Assembly: GCA_963762435.1 (NCBI GenBank)
Contig: CAVXLN010000014.1
Location: forward strand, 62,001-126,000
Length of the DNA stretch: 64,000 nucleotides
Direction of reading: 5' to 3'
Origin: JAXDMU01 sp963762435
GTDB lineage: Bacteria > Pseudomonadota > Alphaproteobacteria > ATCC43930 > CGMCC-115725
The notes below the pieces were generated by a model that did no database searches, was not told the origin of the DNA, and saw nothing but the letters and a program-made list of their open reading frames with translations. The position numbers and the translations under genes are program-made. Below, piece by piece: positions 41,358-49,765 of the stretch. The number at the start of each line of letters is the position of its first letter. The stretch's first letter is position 1.

Positions 41358-42992
41358 TCACCCCGGCCCCAGCTCCCGCGCCATCGCCTCGCGCATCAGG
41401 AATTTCTGGATCTTGCCGGTGATCGTCATCGGGAAGCCGCCGACGAAGCGCACATGGTGCGGGACCTTGTAGTGCGCGATCCGGCCGCGGCAGAACTCCT
41501 TGAGCTCGTCGGCCTCCATCGCCTCGCCTTCGCGCAGCCGCACCCAGGCGCACACCGCCTCGCCATATTTGGCGTCGGGTACGCCGATCACCTGGACATC
41601 GAGGATTTTGGGATGGCGATAGAGGAATTCCTCGATCTCGCGCGGATAGATGTTCTCGCCGCCGCGGATGATCATGTCCTTGATCCGCCCGACGATGCGG
41701 CAATAACCATCCGCATCGAGTGTCGCGAGATCGCCCGTATGCATCCAGCCGGCTTCATCGATCGCCTCTGCCGTCCGCGCCGCATCGTCCCAATAGCCCA
41801 GCATGACGGAATAGCCGCGCGTCAGGAGCTCGCCCGACGTGCCGGTCGGCACGATGTGGTCCGCCTCGTCGACGATCTTGACCTCGACATGCGGCATGAT
41901 CGTGCCGACCGTGCCGACGCGGAGATCGAAGGGTGTGTCCGCCGCCGATTGGAAGCTGACCGGGCTCGTCTCGGTCATGCCATAGGCGATGGTGATCTCG
42001 GCGAGATGCATCTCGGTGATCGCCCGGCGCATGATCTCGGCCGGGCACGGGCTGCCGGCCATGATGCCGGTACGCAGGCTCGAGAGATCGAAGCGCCCGA
42101 ACTCCGGATGATCGAGCTCGGCGATGAACATGGTCGGCACGCCGTGGAGTCCGGTGCAGCGCTCCGCCTCGACCGTCTCCAGCACGGCGCGCGGTTCGAA
42201 CCCCTCGGAGGGGTAGATCATGGCGGCGCCATGCGCGAGGCAAGCGAGATTGCCCAGCACCATGCCGAAGCAATGATAAAGCGGCACGGGGATGCAGAGC
42301 CGGTCCGCGGGACCGAGCCGCATCCGCTCGCCGATGAAGAAGCCGTTATTCAGCACATTGTGATGCGACAGCGTGGCGCCCTTGGGCGTGCCCGTCGTGC
42401 CGCTGGTGAATTGGATGTTCATCGCATCGTCGAATTGCAGCCGCGGCTGAAGCGCCCGCAACCGGTCGAGCCCCGCCGGCGTGGCGCCTTCCTGCACCGT
42501 TTCGAACCGGCGCCAGCCGGGTGCGTCGGCCCCGATGACGATGACATGCTTGAGCGTCGGAAGTCGGCCGGCAATGCTGCGCAGCATGTCGAGATAGTCG
42601 CTGCCCTTGAACTCGGCCGCCAGGATCATTGCGCGGCAACCGACCTTGTCGAGGCAATAGTCAAGCTCGGATGTCCGATAGGCGGGATTGATCGTCACCA
42701 GCACCAGCCCGGCCTTGGCGGCTGCGAACTGGGTCAGGACCCATTCCGTATTATTGGGCGACCAGATGCCGATCCGGTCGCCCGGCTCGAGCCCAAGCGC
42801 CAGCAGCCCCGCGGCAATGCGATCCGCCGCCTCGGCCAGTTCGGCATAGCGCCAGCGCGTGCCCTGATGGCGCACCACCAGCGCCAGCCGGTCGCCCTGC
42901 CGCGCCGCCATCCGGTCGAGCACGGCGCCGACGGTCTCGCCCAAGAGCGGCACGTCGCTGGCGCCATGGACATAGCTCTGCCGCAGCGGCAT
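41358..42992 (-). CDS. AMP-forming acyl-CoA synthetase, FadD/ACSF2-like
   Basis: A 544-residue ANL-family ligase. Motifs: FTSGTTGTPKGA (A3), YGMTETSP (A5), MHTGDLATLDADGY (A7), RIKDMIIRGGENIYPREIEEFL (A8), and the catalytic Lys region MTITGKIQKFLMRE. It is close in layout to medium/long-chain fatty-acyl-CoA synthetases such as ACSF2. The ATG at 42992 follows GGGAGGGAGCCG. It is divergent from the cyclase gene with 80 bp between starts. No beta-oxidation genes are in the window. Confidence 0.92.
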   Translation of the reverse strand: MPLRQSYVHGASDVPLLGETVGAVLDRMAARQGDRLALVVRHQGTRWRYAELAEAADRIAAGLLALGLEPGDRIGIWSPNNTEWVLTQFAAAKAGLVLVTINPAYRTSELDYCLDKVGCRAMILAAEFKGSDYLDMLRSIAGRLPTLKHVIVIGADAPGWRRFETVQEGATPAGLDRLRALQPRLQFDDAMNIQFTSGTTGTPKGATLSHHNVLNNGFFIGERMRLGPADRLCIPVPLYHCFGMVLGNLACLAHGAAMIYPSEGFEPRAVLETVEAERCTGLHGVPTMFIAELDHPEFGRFDLSSLRTGIMAGSPCPAEIMRRAITEMHLAEITIAYGMTETSPVSFQSAADTPFDLRVGTVGTIMPHVEVKIVDEADHIVPTGTSGELLTRGYSVMLGYWDDAARTAEAIDEAGWMHTGDLATLDADGYCRIVGRIKDMIIRGGENIYPREIEEFLYRHPKILDVQVIGVPDAKYGEAVCAWVRLREGEAMEADELKEFCRGRIAHYKVPHHVRFVGGFPMTITGKIQKFLMREAMARELGPG

Positions 42993-43072
42993 CGGCTCCC
43001 TCCCCTTTCTTGTTCCTTGGCACTACTCTGCCACGAACCGCGATCCGCGTGACCAGCCCGGAGAAAACCGCC

Positions 43073-43849
43073 ATGCCGCAGCGCCTGATCGACCTTTCGA
43101 TCCCGATCGAGAATGGCGTGAAATCCGACCCGCCCGGCGCCACGCCGGAGGTCACCTATTTCAATCATGACCAGACGGTGCCGCAGATCCTGGGCTTCTT
43201 CCCGGGCCTCAGTGGCGACCAGCTGCCGGAAGGCAAGGGCTGGGCGGTCGAGCGGGTCCAGCTCAGCACGCATAACGGCACGCATCTCGATGCGCCATGG
43301 CATTACCACCCGACCATGAATCGCGGCGAGCGCGCCGCCACGATCGACGAGATTCCGCTCGATTGGTGCTTCCGGCCCGGGGTGAAGCTCGATTTCCGCC
43401 ATTTCGAGAGCGGCTATGTCGCCACATCCGAGGATGTCGAAGCCGAGCTCGATCGCATCGGCCACACGCTCCAGCCGCTCGACATCGTCGTCGTCAACAC
43501 CAGCGCCGGCCTCCGCTACGGCCAGGATGATTATGTCGCAAGCGGCTGCGGCATGGGGCGCGAGGCGACGCTCTATCTGTTGGAGCGCGGCGTGCGCGTG
43601 ACCGGCACGGATGGCTGGAGCTGGGACGCGCCTTTCGTCCATACCGCCCGCCGCTATGCCGAGACCGGCGATGCCTCGCTCATCTGGGAAGGCCACAAGG
43701 CCGGCGCCGAGATCGGCTATTGCCATCTCGAGAAGCTGCACAATCTCGAGGCCCTGCCGGCGGCGGGATTCACCATCGCCTGCTTCCCGGTCAAGATCCG
43801 CGCCGCCTCGGCCGGCTGGACCAGAGCGGTCGCAATCCTCGATATCTAG
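43073..43849 (+). CDS. Cyclase/kynurenine formamidase family metal hydrolase
   Basis: A 258-residue protein of the KynB-like cyclase family. The metal site motif HNGTHLDAPWH is complete, and a C-terminal catalytic His/Glu region (LEKLHNLEALP) fits the fold. Family members hydrolyse N-formylkynurenine, isatin or related amides using Zn or Mn. The ATG at 43073 has CCGGAGAAAACCGCC upstream. There are no tryptophan catabolic genes nearby, so substrate assignment is open. Confidence 0.88.
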   Translation: MPQRLIDLSIPIENGVKSDPPGATPEVTYFNHDQTVPQILGFFPGLSGDQLPEGKGWAVERVQLSTHNGTHLDAPWHYHPTMNRGERAATIDEIPLDWCFRPGVKLDFRHFESGYVATSEDVEAELDRIGHTLQPLDIVVVNTSAGLRYGQDDYVASGCGMGREATLYLLERGVRVTGTDGWSWDAPFVHTARRYAETGDASLIWEGHKAGAEIGYCHLEKLHNLEALPAAGFTIACFPVKIRAASAGWTRAVAILDI

Positions 43850-43900
43850 GCCACAACCCGGAAAAACTTGATAAATCCTTTTTTTCCAAGCGTTAACCTT

Positions 43901-43926
43901 GATTTGTCGCGAAATTGTAACAAATC
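43901..43926. promoter_or_regulatory. Inverted repeat in AT-rich segment before the ParB/PEP-CTERM gene
   Basis: GATTTGT (43901-43907) and ACAAATC (43920-43926) are exact complements with a 12-bp spacer. They lie in a short AT-rich island (43860-43930), 65 bp ahead of the start codon at 43991. A TTGATT overlapping the left arm could be a -35. An operator is plausible but unproven. Confidence 0.35.
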
Positions 43927-43990
43927 TTTGGCACTTTCCCGTCCCTGCCGACTCAAAATGAGCGCGGCATCCGCCGGAAGGGTCTGAAGC

Positions 43991-46900
43991 ATGTTTTTGA
44001 GCCATTGTTCGTCACGCGCGCTGCGTCTCTCGCTTATGGGGCAGGCCGCGGCGATCGCTCTTCTCGCCGGCAGCGGCAACGCTCTGGCCCAGACCCTGCC
44101 GGCCAACGCCTTCCAGCAATATGATCCGGCCAATTCAGCCGCGATCCAGCCCGGGCTGTTCTCGCTCTTCGCCGTACCGGTCGACGAGCTGGAACCGACA
44201 CAGCCCAATGTCGGCGATTCCGAGGTCGCCAAGAAGACCGCCGATTGGAACCTGCTCGATCCGTCGCAGCTGCAAGCGACGCTCCTGGGGGACGTCGAGA
44301 CCGTCGTCATCGGGCCGGGCGGCCAACTCTATCAGACCAACGGCCATCACACTTTCCTGTCGCTTGAGGATTCGAAGTTCGGCGCGTCCAACCCGACGGT
44401 CTTCGTCAATGTCGTCGCCAATTTCTCGAACGATACCCCGGCGCAATTCCTGGCGGATCTGCAGAAGAACGGGCTGATCTACCCGGTCAATAACGGCGTG
44501 CTGCAGACCGTGACGCCGGGCGCCGGCACCCCGCCCGGCACCGTCTCGCTCTCGCCCTTGCCCAGCACTCTCGCGGGGCTGACGAACGATCCCGACCGCG
44601 GGCTCGAATTCAGCGTGCTCAAGAACAAGTTCCCGGGTGGGGTCAGCGAGGGCTTCGACAAGACTTCGGGCGCCTATTCCGACTTCCTCTGGGCCAACGC
44701 CTATCGCAACGCGATTACGGCCAACGGCACCGGCCTCGCCTTCGCCTCGCCGGCCGATGTCAACAACGCCGCGAAATTCTCGCAGAATGCCGCGAGCCAG
44801 ACCGTGCTGCCCGGTGTCGGCCAGATCAGCATCGGCCAGATGCCTGGTTTCATTCTGCAAAGCAGCATCGTGCTCAACGGCACGATCAGCGACCAGACGC
44901 TGGCCGGCGGCGCGCTCGACGGCACCAAGACCGGCACCTTCTCATCCGCGAGCCAGGCCTCCTTCAACGGCATCAACGGGCTGACGCTCGGGCCCAACGT
45001 GGTCGAACAGCGCCAGCCGGGCTTCGTCATGCAGCTCGGCGCCGACAGCGGCAACACGGTGACGCTGAACGGCAACAACACCTATCATGGCGGCACCACG
45101 ATCCTGGCCGGCACGCTCATCGCCGGCAGCGATGCGGCCCTCGGTGCCGCCCCCACCGGCGGCGCCATCGATCCGAACAATGTGGCCGCCAGCGTCCAGG
45201 CCAATAACGGCATCGTCTTCAACAGTCTGACCGAGGGTGCGGGCACGCTGCGCTTCGGCACCGGCTTCACCAGCACGGCGCGCGACATCGCCATCGGGAG
45301 CGAGAGCGCCACGCTCGACCCGAACGGCAATACGGTGACGCTGACCGGCCAGCTCGCCTCCTTCAATCTGGGCGAGGGCGGCGTGGCGCCGCTCACGATC
45401 AACGACAATACGGGCAAGGGCACGTTGATCTTGGCGCCCACGAGCGGCAGCAATCCGCTGTTCTTCGGAAATATCGTGATCAGTGCTGGCACGCTCGAAG
45501 CCGCGAGTGACGCGGCGCTGGGCAACACGACCGGCCCGGCCTTCCAGATCGGCCAGATCGACCTCGATGGCGGCACCTTCAAGGCAGGCGGCAATATCAG
45601 CTCGGTGCGCAGCCTGTTCCTGACCGGCAGCAGCAGCTTCGACACGAACGGCTTCAATTCGAGCTTCGCCGGCCCGGTGACCGATGTGCAGCGCACGCTG
45701 ACGGTGCTGAACTCCGGCACGACCGCCGGCACGGTCACCTTCGGCTCGCTCGAGATCGGCGCCACCGCCACGCTCGCCGTTCAGGCCGGATCGACCGCCG
45801 CCGCCACGACCACGGTCGATCTTACCAACGGCATCACCCGCGACGGCAATGCCACGCTGTTCCTCGACCCCGCCAGCGGCAAGCTGGGCACCACCGAGCG
45901 CGTCTTCTCCGCCGGCGCCTCGACCCAGCTGACCAACGGCATCGTGGCGCCTTGGATCACCATCGACAGCGGCGCCAAGGCGACCAGCAACCCCTATGAT
46001 TTCGCGACATACAGTGCCGCCAACGGCTACACCGTCGCCACATACAGCCCGAACGCCATCACCGCTTCCTCGGCGACCGATGTGGTCAAGCAGGCCGGCA
46101 CGGTCTCGCTCACCAAGAACGCCCAGGCCTATGCGCTCAATGTGCAGAACGGCGCCACCATCAATCTCGGCAGCAACACGCTCACGATCGGCGACGGCAC
46201 CAATCCGGCCGGCCTGATCATGAATGGCAGTGCAGCGCTGAATGGCGGCACGCTCGCCTTCGGTGCCAGCGAGGCCGTGCTGTCGCTCAAATCGACCAAT
46301 ACGATCTCCTCCACCATCACCGGCTCGGGCGGGCTCACCCTGTCGGGCTCCGGCAGCCTGGCGCTCACCACCGTGACTCAAGAGACCGGTGCCGTGGTCG
46401 TCGATTCGGGTACGCTCACCCTCTCGGCCCAGAATGCGCTGGCCGGCGCCAGCAGCGTGACGCTCGAGGATGTCAAGAAATCGCCGGCGCCGTCGATCCT
46501 GGCGCTTACCGCGACCAACAGCTTCGGTGCGCTCAACAGCGCCGGCAACAACAGCACGGTCCAGACCAGCAACGGCGCCGCCCTCATCATCGGTGACGGG
46601 CGGAATCGAAGCTCCACCCTGTCGTCGGCGATCACCGAGACCGGGGCCGCGGTATCGGGTGCCACCCAGGGCGCCATCACCAAGAACGGCACCGGCATGC
46701 TCGACCTCTCGGGCGCCAGCAAGGGCACGATCAGCCTGGTGTCCGGCAGCGATGTCGTGGTGAATGGCGGTCAGCTGCGCATCGCCAGCAACGTCTTCGC
46801 CAATCCCAACGCCATCGTGCTCAACAACAACAGCGAGCTGCAACTGGTGCAGGGCGGCGGCGGCGCCTTGGCGAACAACATCTCCGGCACGGGCGACCTG

Positions 46901-48139
46901 CATCTCATGTCGGGCACGCTGCAACTGACCGGCACCAACAACACCTATAGCGGCGGCACCATCCTCGAGGTCGGCGCGGTGCTCGACACGACGACCGCCA
47001 ACCTGTCCTCGACCAACGCCAACATCACGAGCGCCGGCGGCGTGCTGGTGCTCGACCAGGCCACCAACGGCAGCTACACCGGCGTGATGAGCGACGGCGT
47101 GCCGACCGGCGGTGGCACCGTCGTTCAGGCCGCGAGCCTGGTGAAGGACGACAGCAGCGGCGCCAATGGCGGCAACGTCACGATCACGCAGCAGCAGAAT
47201 TTCTCGGGCTCGACCTCGATCGAGGCCGGCACGCTGACGCTGGCGGCCAAGGACACGCTGGTGAAGAGCAGCGGCGTCGATCTCGGCCGCGTCGGCGGCG
47301 GCAGCAGCGCGACGCTCGCCATTGGTGCCGACAATACGTTGCAGGCGCTCTCGACCGAGGCGAACAACGTCACCGCCCTCCAGCTCAACGGCCATACGCT
47401 GACGGTGAACTCCACCATCCAGAACGCGGCCCAGCTCAACCTCGCCAACACCACGGGCACGATCCAGGCCAATATCGCCAATAACGGCGCGGTGCAGGTC
47501 AGCGGCTCGAACATCATGTTCGGCGGCACCTTCACCAACAATGGCGGCTTCGTCACCGAGGGCGCCACGATCAGCTTCGGCAACCTCGTCAATACGATGA
47601 CCGGCACGATCCAGGCCTCGGCCGGCGATACCTTCAAGATCGCGGGCAACTTCACCAACACGGCCCAGGTCGGCAGCGCCACCGACATCAGCAAGGCGAC
47701 CTTCGCCTTCACGCCCGGCATCGGCGCCATGCCGACGGCGCACACCATGACGCTCGGCGGGCTCGACCTCGGCCAAAGTGCCGAAGCGCTCACCGGCGAC
47801 TTCCTTATCGGCACGCTCGACATCACCGGCCAGAGCCTGACGCTCGCCAGCGGCAACACGATCGGCAAGGCCGCCCTTTATGTCGACACGCTGACTGGCG
47901 CCGTGATCGACGCGACCGCGACGTTGGATGGCCTGCAGGTGGTCGACAACATCACCGGCGACGGTTTCAACATCTATTACAATCCGCTTGACGATCTGGC
48001 CCTCGGCGGTCTCGACTACGCGCTTCTCGGCGGCGGCGAGCTGATCGCCGACGTGCCGGAGCCGGCATCCTGGCTCGTCATCCTGCCGGGGTTGGCAGCG
48101 GGCTTTGCGATGGTGCGGCGGCGTGCACGGAAATCTTGA
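43991..48139 (+). CDS. Exported ParB/Srx-like domain + autotransporter beta-repeat protein with PEP-CTERM anchor
   Basis: A 1382-residue protein. Residues 1-34 form a Sec signal. Residues about 60-260 resemble the ParBc_2 (ParB/sulfiredoxin-like) domain: LEPTQPNVGDSEVAKK, then VVIGPGGQLYQTNGHHTF with His119-His120. The following 1050 residues are low-complexity beta-helix sequence rich in Gly, Thr, Asn and Ser, with passenger-type repeats such as NGNNTYHGGTTILAGTL and TGTNNTYSGGTILEVG. Instead of a beta-barrel, the C-terminus (1355-1382) is VPEPASW, a hydrophobic helix, and RRRARKS: a PEP-CTERM signal cleaved by exosortase. No exosortase gene is in the window. The ATG follows GGAAGGGTCTGAAGC. 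Function unknown; surface or matrix display is the best guess. Confidence 0.85.
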   Translation: MFLSHCSSRALRLSLMGQAAAIALLAGSGNALAQTLPANAFQQYDPANSAAIQPGLFSLFAVPVDELEPTQPNVGDSEVAKKTADWNLLDPSQLQATLLGDVETVVIGPGGQLYQTNGHHTFLSLEDSKFGASNPTVFVNVVANFSNDTPAQFLADLQKNGLIYPVNNGVLQTVTPGAGTPPGTVSLSPLPSTLAGLTNDPDRGLEFSVLKNKFPGGVSEGFDKTSGAYSDFLWANAYRNAITANGTGLAFASPADVNNAAKFSQNAASQTVLPGVGQISIGQMPGFILQSSIVLNGTISDQTLAGGALDGTKTGTFSSASQASFNGINGLTLGPNVVEQRQPGFVMQLGADSGNTVTLNGNNTYHGGTTILAGTLIAGSDAALGAAPTGGAIDPNNVAASVQANNGIVFNSLTEGAGTLRFGTGFTSTARDIAIGSESATLDPNGNTVTLTGQLASFNLGEGGVAPLTINDNTGKGTLILAPTSGSNPLFFGNIVISAGTLEAASDAALGNTTGPAFQIGQIDLDGGTFKAGGNISSVRSLFLTGSSSFDTNGFNSSFAGPVTDVQRTLTVLNSGTTAGTVTFGSLEIGATATLAVQAGSTAAATTTVDLTNGITRDGNATLFLDPASGKLGTTERVFSAGASTQLTNGIVAPWITIDSGAKATSNPYDFATYSAANGYTVATYSPNAITASSATDVVKQAGTVSLTKNAQAYALNVQNGATINLGSNTLTIGDGTNPAGLIMNGSAALNGGTLAFGASEAVLSLKSTNTISSTITGSGGLTLSGSGSLALTTVTQETGAVVVDSGTLTLSAQNALAGASSVTLEDVKKSPAPSILALTATNSFGALNSAGNNSTVQTSNGAALIIGDGRNRSSTLSSAITETGAAVSGATQGAITKNGTGMLDLSGASKGTISLVSGSDVVVNGGQLRIASNVFANPNAIVLNNNSELQLVQGGGGALANNISGTGDLHLMSGTLQLTGTNNTYSGGTILEVGAVLDTTTANLSSTNANITSAGGVLVLDQATNGSYTGVMSDGVPTGGGTVVQAASLVKDDSSGANGGNVTITQQQNFSGSTSIEAGTLTLAAKDTLVKSSGVDLGRVGGGSSATLAIGADNTLQALSTEANNVTALQLNGHTLTVNSTIQNAAQLNLANTTGTIQANIANNGAVQVSGSNIMFGGTFTNNGGFVTEGATISFGNLVNTMTGTIQASAGDTFKIAGNFTNTAQVGSATDISKATFAFTPGIGAMPTAHTMTLGGLDLGQSAEALTGDFLIGTLDITGQSLTLASGNTIGKAALYVDTLTGAVIDATATLDGLQVVDNITGDGFNIYYNPLDDLALGGLDYALLGGGELIADVPEPASWLVILPGLAAGFAMVRRRARKS

Positions 48140-48154
48140 TCGGGCAATATTCTG

Positions 48155-48475
48155 ATGCCGCGGCGATCGGCTGATTCCTCCCTTCTGGCTTGGCTCGCGA
48201 CGGCGCTGGCGGCGATCTCGCTGGCGCTCGTCATCGTCAACGGCGTGATGTTCACGCTCAATCAGAGCGTCCAGACCGAGGTCAACAACCGGCAGCAATT
48301 CATCAATCAGAGCATCCAGCTCGCCCGAGTCGAGGACAACATGGCGCGGGCGCTCGCCACTGCCGCCGCCCATGGCGATGACAAGATCAAGGATATGCTG
48401 GCCGAGCTGAAGATCGGCTACACGGTCAACCCGCCGGACGGCACAGCGGCGCCGGCGACCGGAGGCAAGCCGTGA
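48155..48475 (+). CDS. Small single-pass membrane protein, first of a pair
   Basis: A 106-residue protein with one transmembrane helix near residues 11-35 (LATALAAISLALVIVNGVMF). A soluble, probably periplasmic, helical part follows (QQFINQSIQLARVEDNMAR) and a tail GDDKIKDMLAELKIGYTVNPP. No family is recognised. It starts 15 bp after the PEP-CTERM gene and its stop overlaps the next start as GTGA. The tail resembles that of the next protein. Confidence 0.7.
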   Translation: MPRRSADSSLLAWLATALAAISLALVIVNGVMFTLNQSVQTEVNNRQQFINQSIQLARVEDNMARALATAAAHGDDKIKDMLAELKIGYTVNPPDGTAAPATGGKP

Positions 48476-48816
48476 CCGAGGATGGCGAGACCGAGGAGCG
48501 CTCGCGCAGCAAGCCGCGCATCGAGGTGACGCTGCTGCTGCTCGCCCTCGCCTTCTTCCTGATGGAAGGGTTCCAGAGCTTCCAGCTGATCCGCGAGAAC
48601 GGCAATCTCGGCACGATCCGCGACACGCAGGAAGCGAGCGTCCAGGAAGGGCAGCGCGTCCGCACCCTGCTCGATACGCTGATGAACCGGTCGACCCAGC
48701 TGGCCGATGGCGGCGACGAATCTGCCAAGGCGATCATGGATGATCTGCGCCGGCAGGGGATCGTCTACAAGCCGTCGGCCCCCACGGCACCGGCCTCGCC
48801 GCCGCCCGCCAAATAG
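48472..48816 (+). CDS. Small single-pass membrane protein, second of a pair
   Basis: A 114-residue protein starting at GTG 48472. A charged cytosolic N-terminus precedes one transmembrane helix (VTLLLLALAFFLMEGFQ), followed by a Gln/Arg-rich helical segment and the tail GDESAKAIMDDLRRQGIVYKP. The tail aligns with GDDKIKDMLAELKIGYTVNPP of the preceding protein, suggesting duplication. It ends in an Ala/Pro stretch. It is convergent with the acetamidase gene. No known family. Confidence 0.7.
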   Translation: MTEDGETEERSRSKPRIEVTLLLLALAFFLMEGFQSFQLIRENGNLGTIRDTQEASVQEGQRVRTLLDTLMNRSTQLADGGDESAKAIMDDLRRQGIVYKPSAPTAPASPPPAK

Positions 48817-48820
48817 CGGC

Positions 48821-49765
48821 TCAGACGGTCCGCTTCATCGCCGTCTTGGGCAGCATGGCGTGCACGCCCTTGTTGCCGTCGACCAGCTGCGTCACATGCA
48901 GGTCGCAGGCGAGGCTGCACAGCATATAGGCCTCCTCGGGCTTGAGATCGGTGGCATCGGTGATGAGCGCGATCATCTCGCGCAAGGCGATCTTCGCCGC
49001 ATCGTCGAGATCCGGATCGAATCCCAGCGTGATCCAATGACTCGCCGTCTCGGCCCGCGGCAGGCGGAAAGCGAGATCCTTGCGCACGGTCAGCCGGAAG
49101 GTGCCGGTCAGCGCGGTCTCGAGGGCCGTCAGGCACACTTCGCCGTCGCCCTGCATGCCGTGGCCGTCGCCGATCGAGAAGAGCCCGCCCTTGATGAAGA
49201 CCGGCAGATAAAGCGTGGTGCCGGCGACCAGCTCTTTCAGATCCATGTTGCCGCCGAACTCGCGCGGCTCGATCGAGCTGATGGCGCCGTAGAATTCGGG
49301 CGGTGCTGTGCCCATCACACCGAAGAAGGGCGCGAGCGGCAGCTCGGTGCCCCAGGGCAGCGTCGCCACACCGCGCTGCCGGTCGATGGCACTGTGCCAC
49401 ATCCGGCGCATCCGGAAATCTTCCGGCAGCGTGCCGTTGATCGGGCCGATCGCGGTATAGCCCCAATTCTGCGCCGGCCGGATGGCGTCGATGCGCACCT
49501 CCAGCACATCGCCCGGCTCCGCCCCGTCGACCGCGACCGGTCCCGTCATGATATGGCCACGCATGCGCGGGGTGAGTTGCGTCACGACCACGCGATGCGC
49601 GTCCAGCACCTCGCAGAAATCGGGCAGGTCCTCGATCGAGCCCGACACCGTGTCGATCGTCACCGTGTCGCCCGACGCAATGGTCAGAACCGGCGACAGC
49701 GCCGCGTCGAAGAAGCCCCAATGGCAGGTCTCGGCACCGGCGGGCAGTGTGTGATGGGCGCTCAT
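48821..49765 (-). CDS. Acetamidase/formamidase family protein
   Basis: A 314-residue member of the FmdA/AmdA family, which hydrolyses formamide, acetamide or similar short amides to ammonia and the acid. Family signatures: LTPRMRGHIMTGPVAVDGAEPGDVLEV, GGNMDLKELVAGTTLYLPVF and GLFSIGDGHGMQGDGEVC. Length is normal. The ATG at 49765 overlaps the stop of the upstream amidase as ATGA, so the two are translated together, which points to a shared amide-degrading role. Confidence 0.92.
   Translation of the reverse strand: MSAHHTLPAGAETCHWGFFDAALSPVLTIASGDTVTIDTVSGSIEDLPDFCEVLDAHRVVVTQLTPRMRGHIMTGPVAVDGAEPGDVLEVRIDAIRPAQNWGYTAIGPINGTLPEDFRMRRMWHSAIDRQRGVATLPWGTELPLAPFFGVMGTAPPEFYGAISSIEPREFGGNMDLKELVAGTTLYLPVFIKGGLFSIGDGHGMQGDGEVCLTALETALTGTFRLTVRKDLAFRLPRAETASHWITLGFDPDLDDAAKIALREMIALITDATDLKPEEAYMLCSLACDLHVTQLVDGNKGVHAMLPKTAMKRTV

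Noticed and set aside
44942..48373. A 1143-codon open frame antisense to the ParB/PEP-CTERM gene
   Set aside because: It is a mirror of the GC-rich repeat codons: composition is Arg/Ala/Glu/Asp/Gly without hydrophobic periodicity, and no ribosome site or domain is seen.
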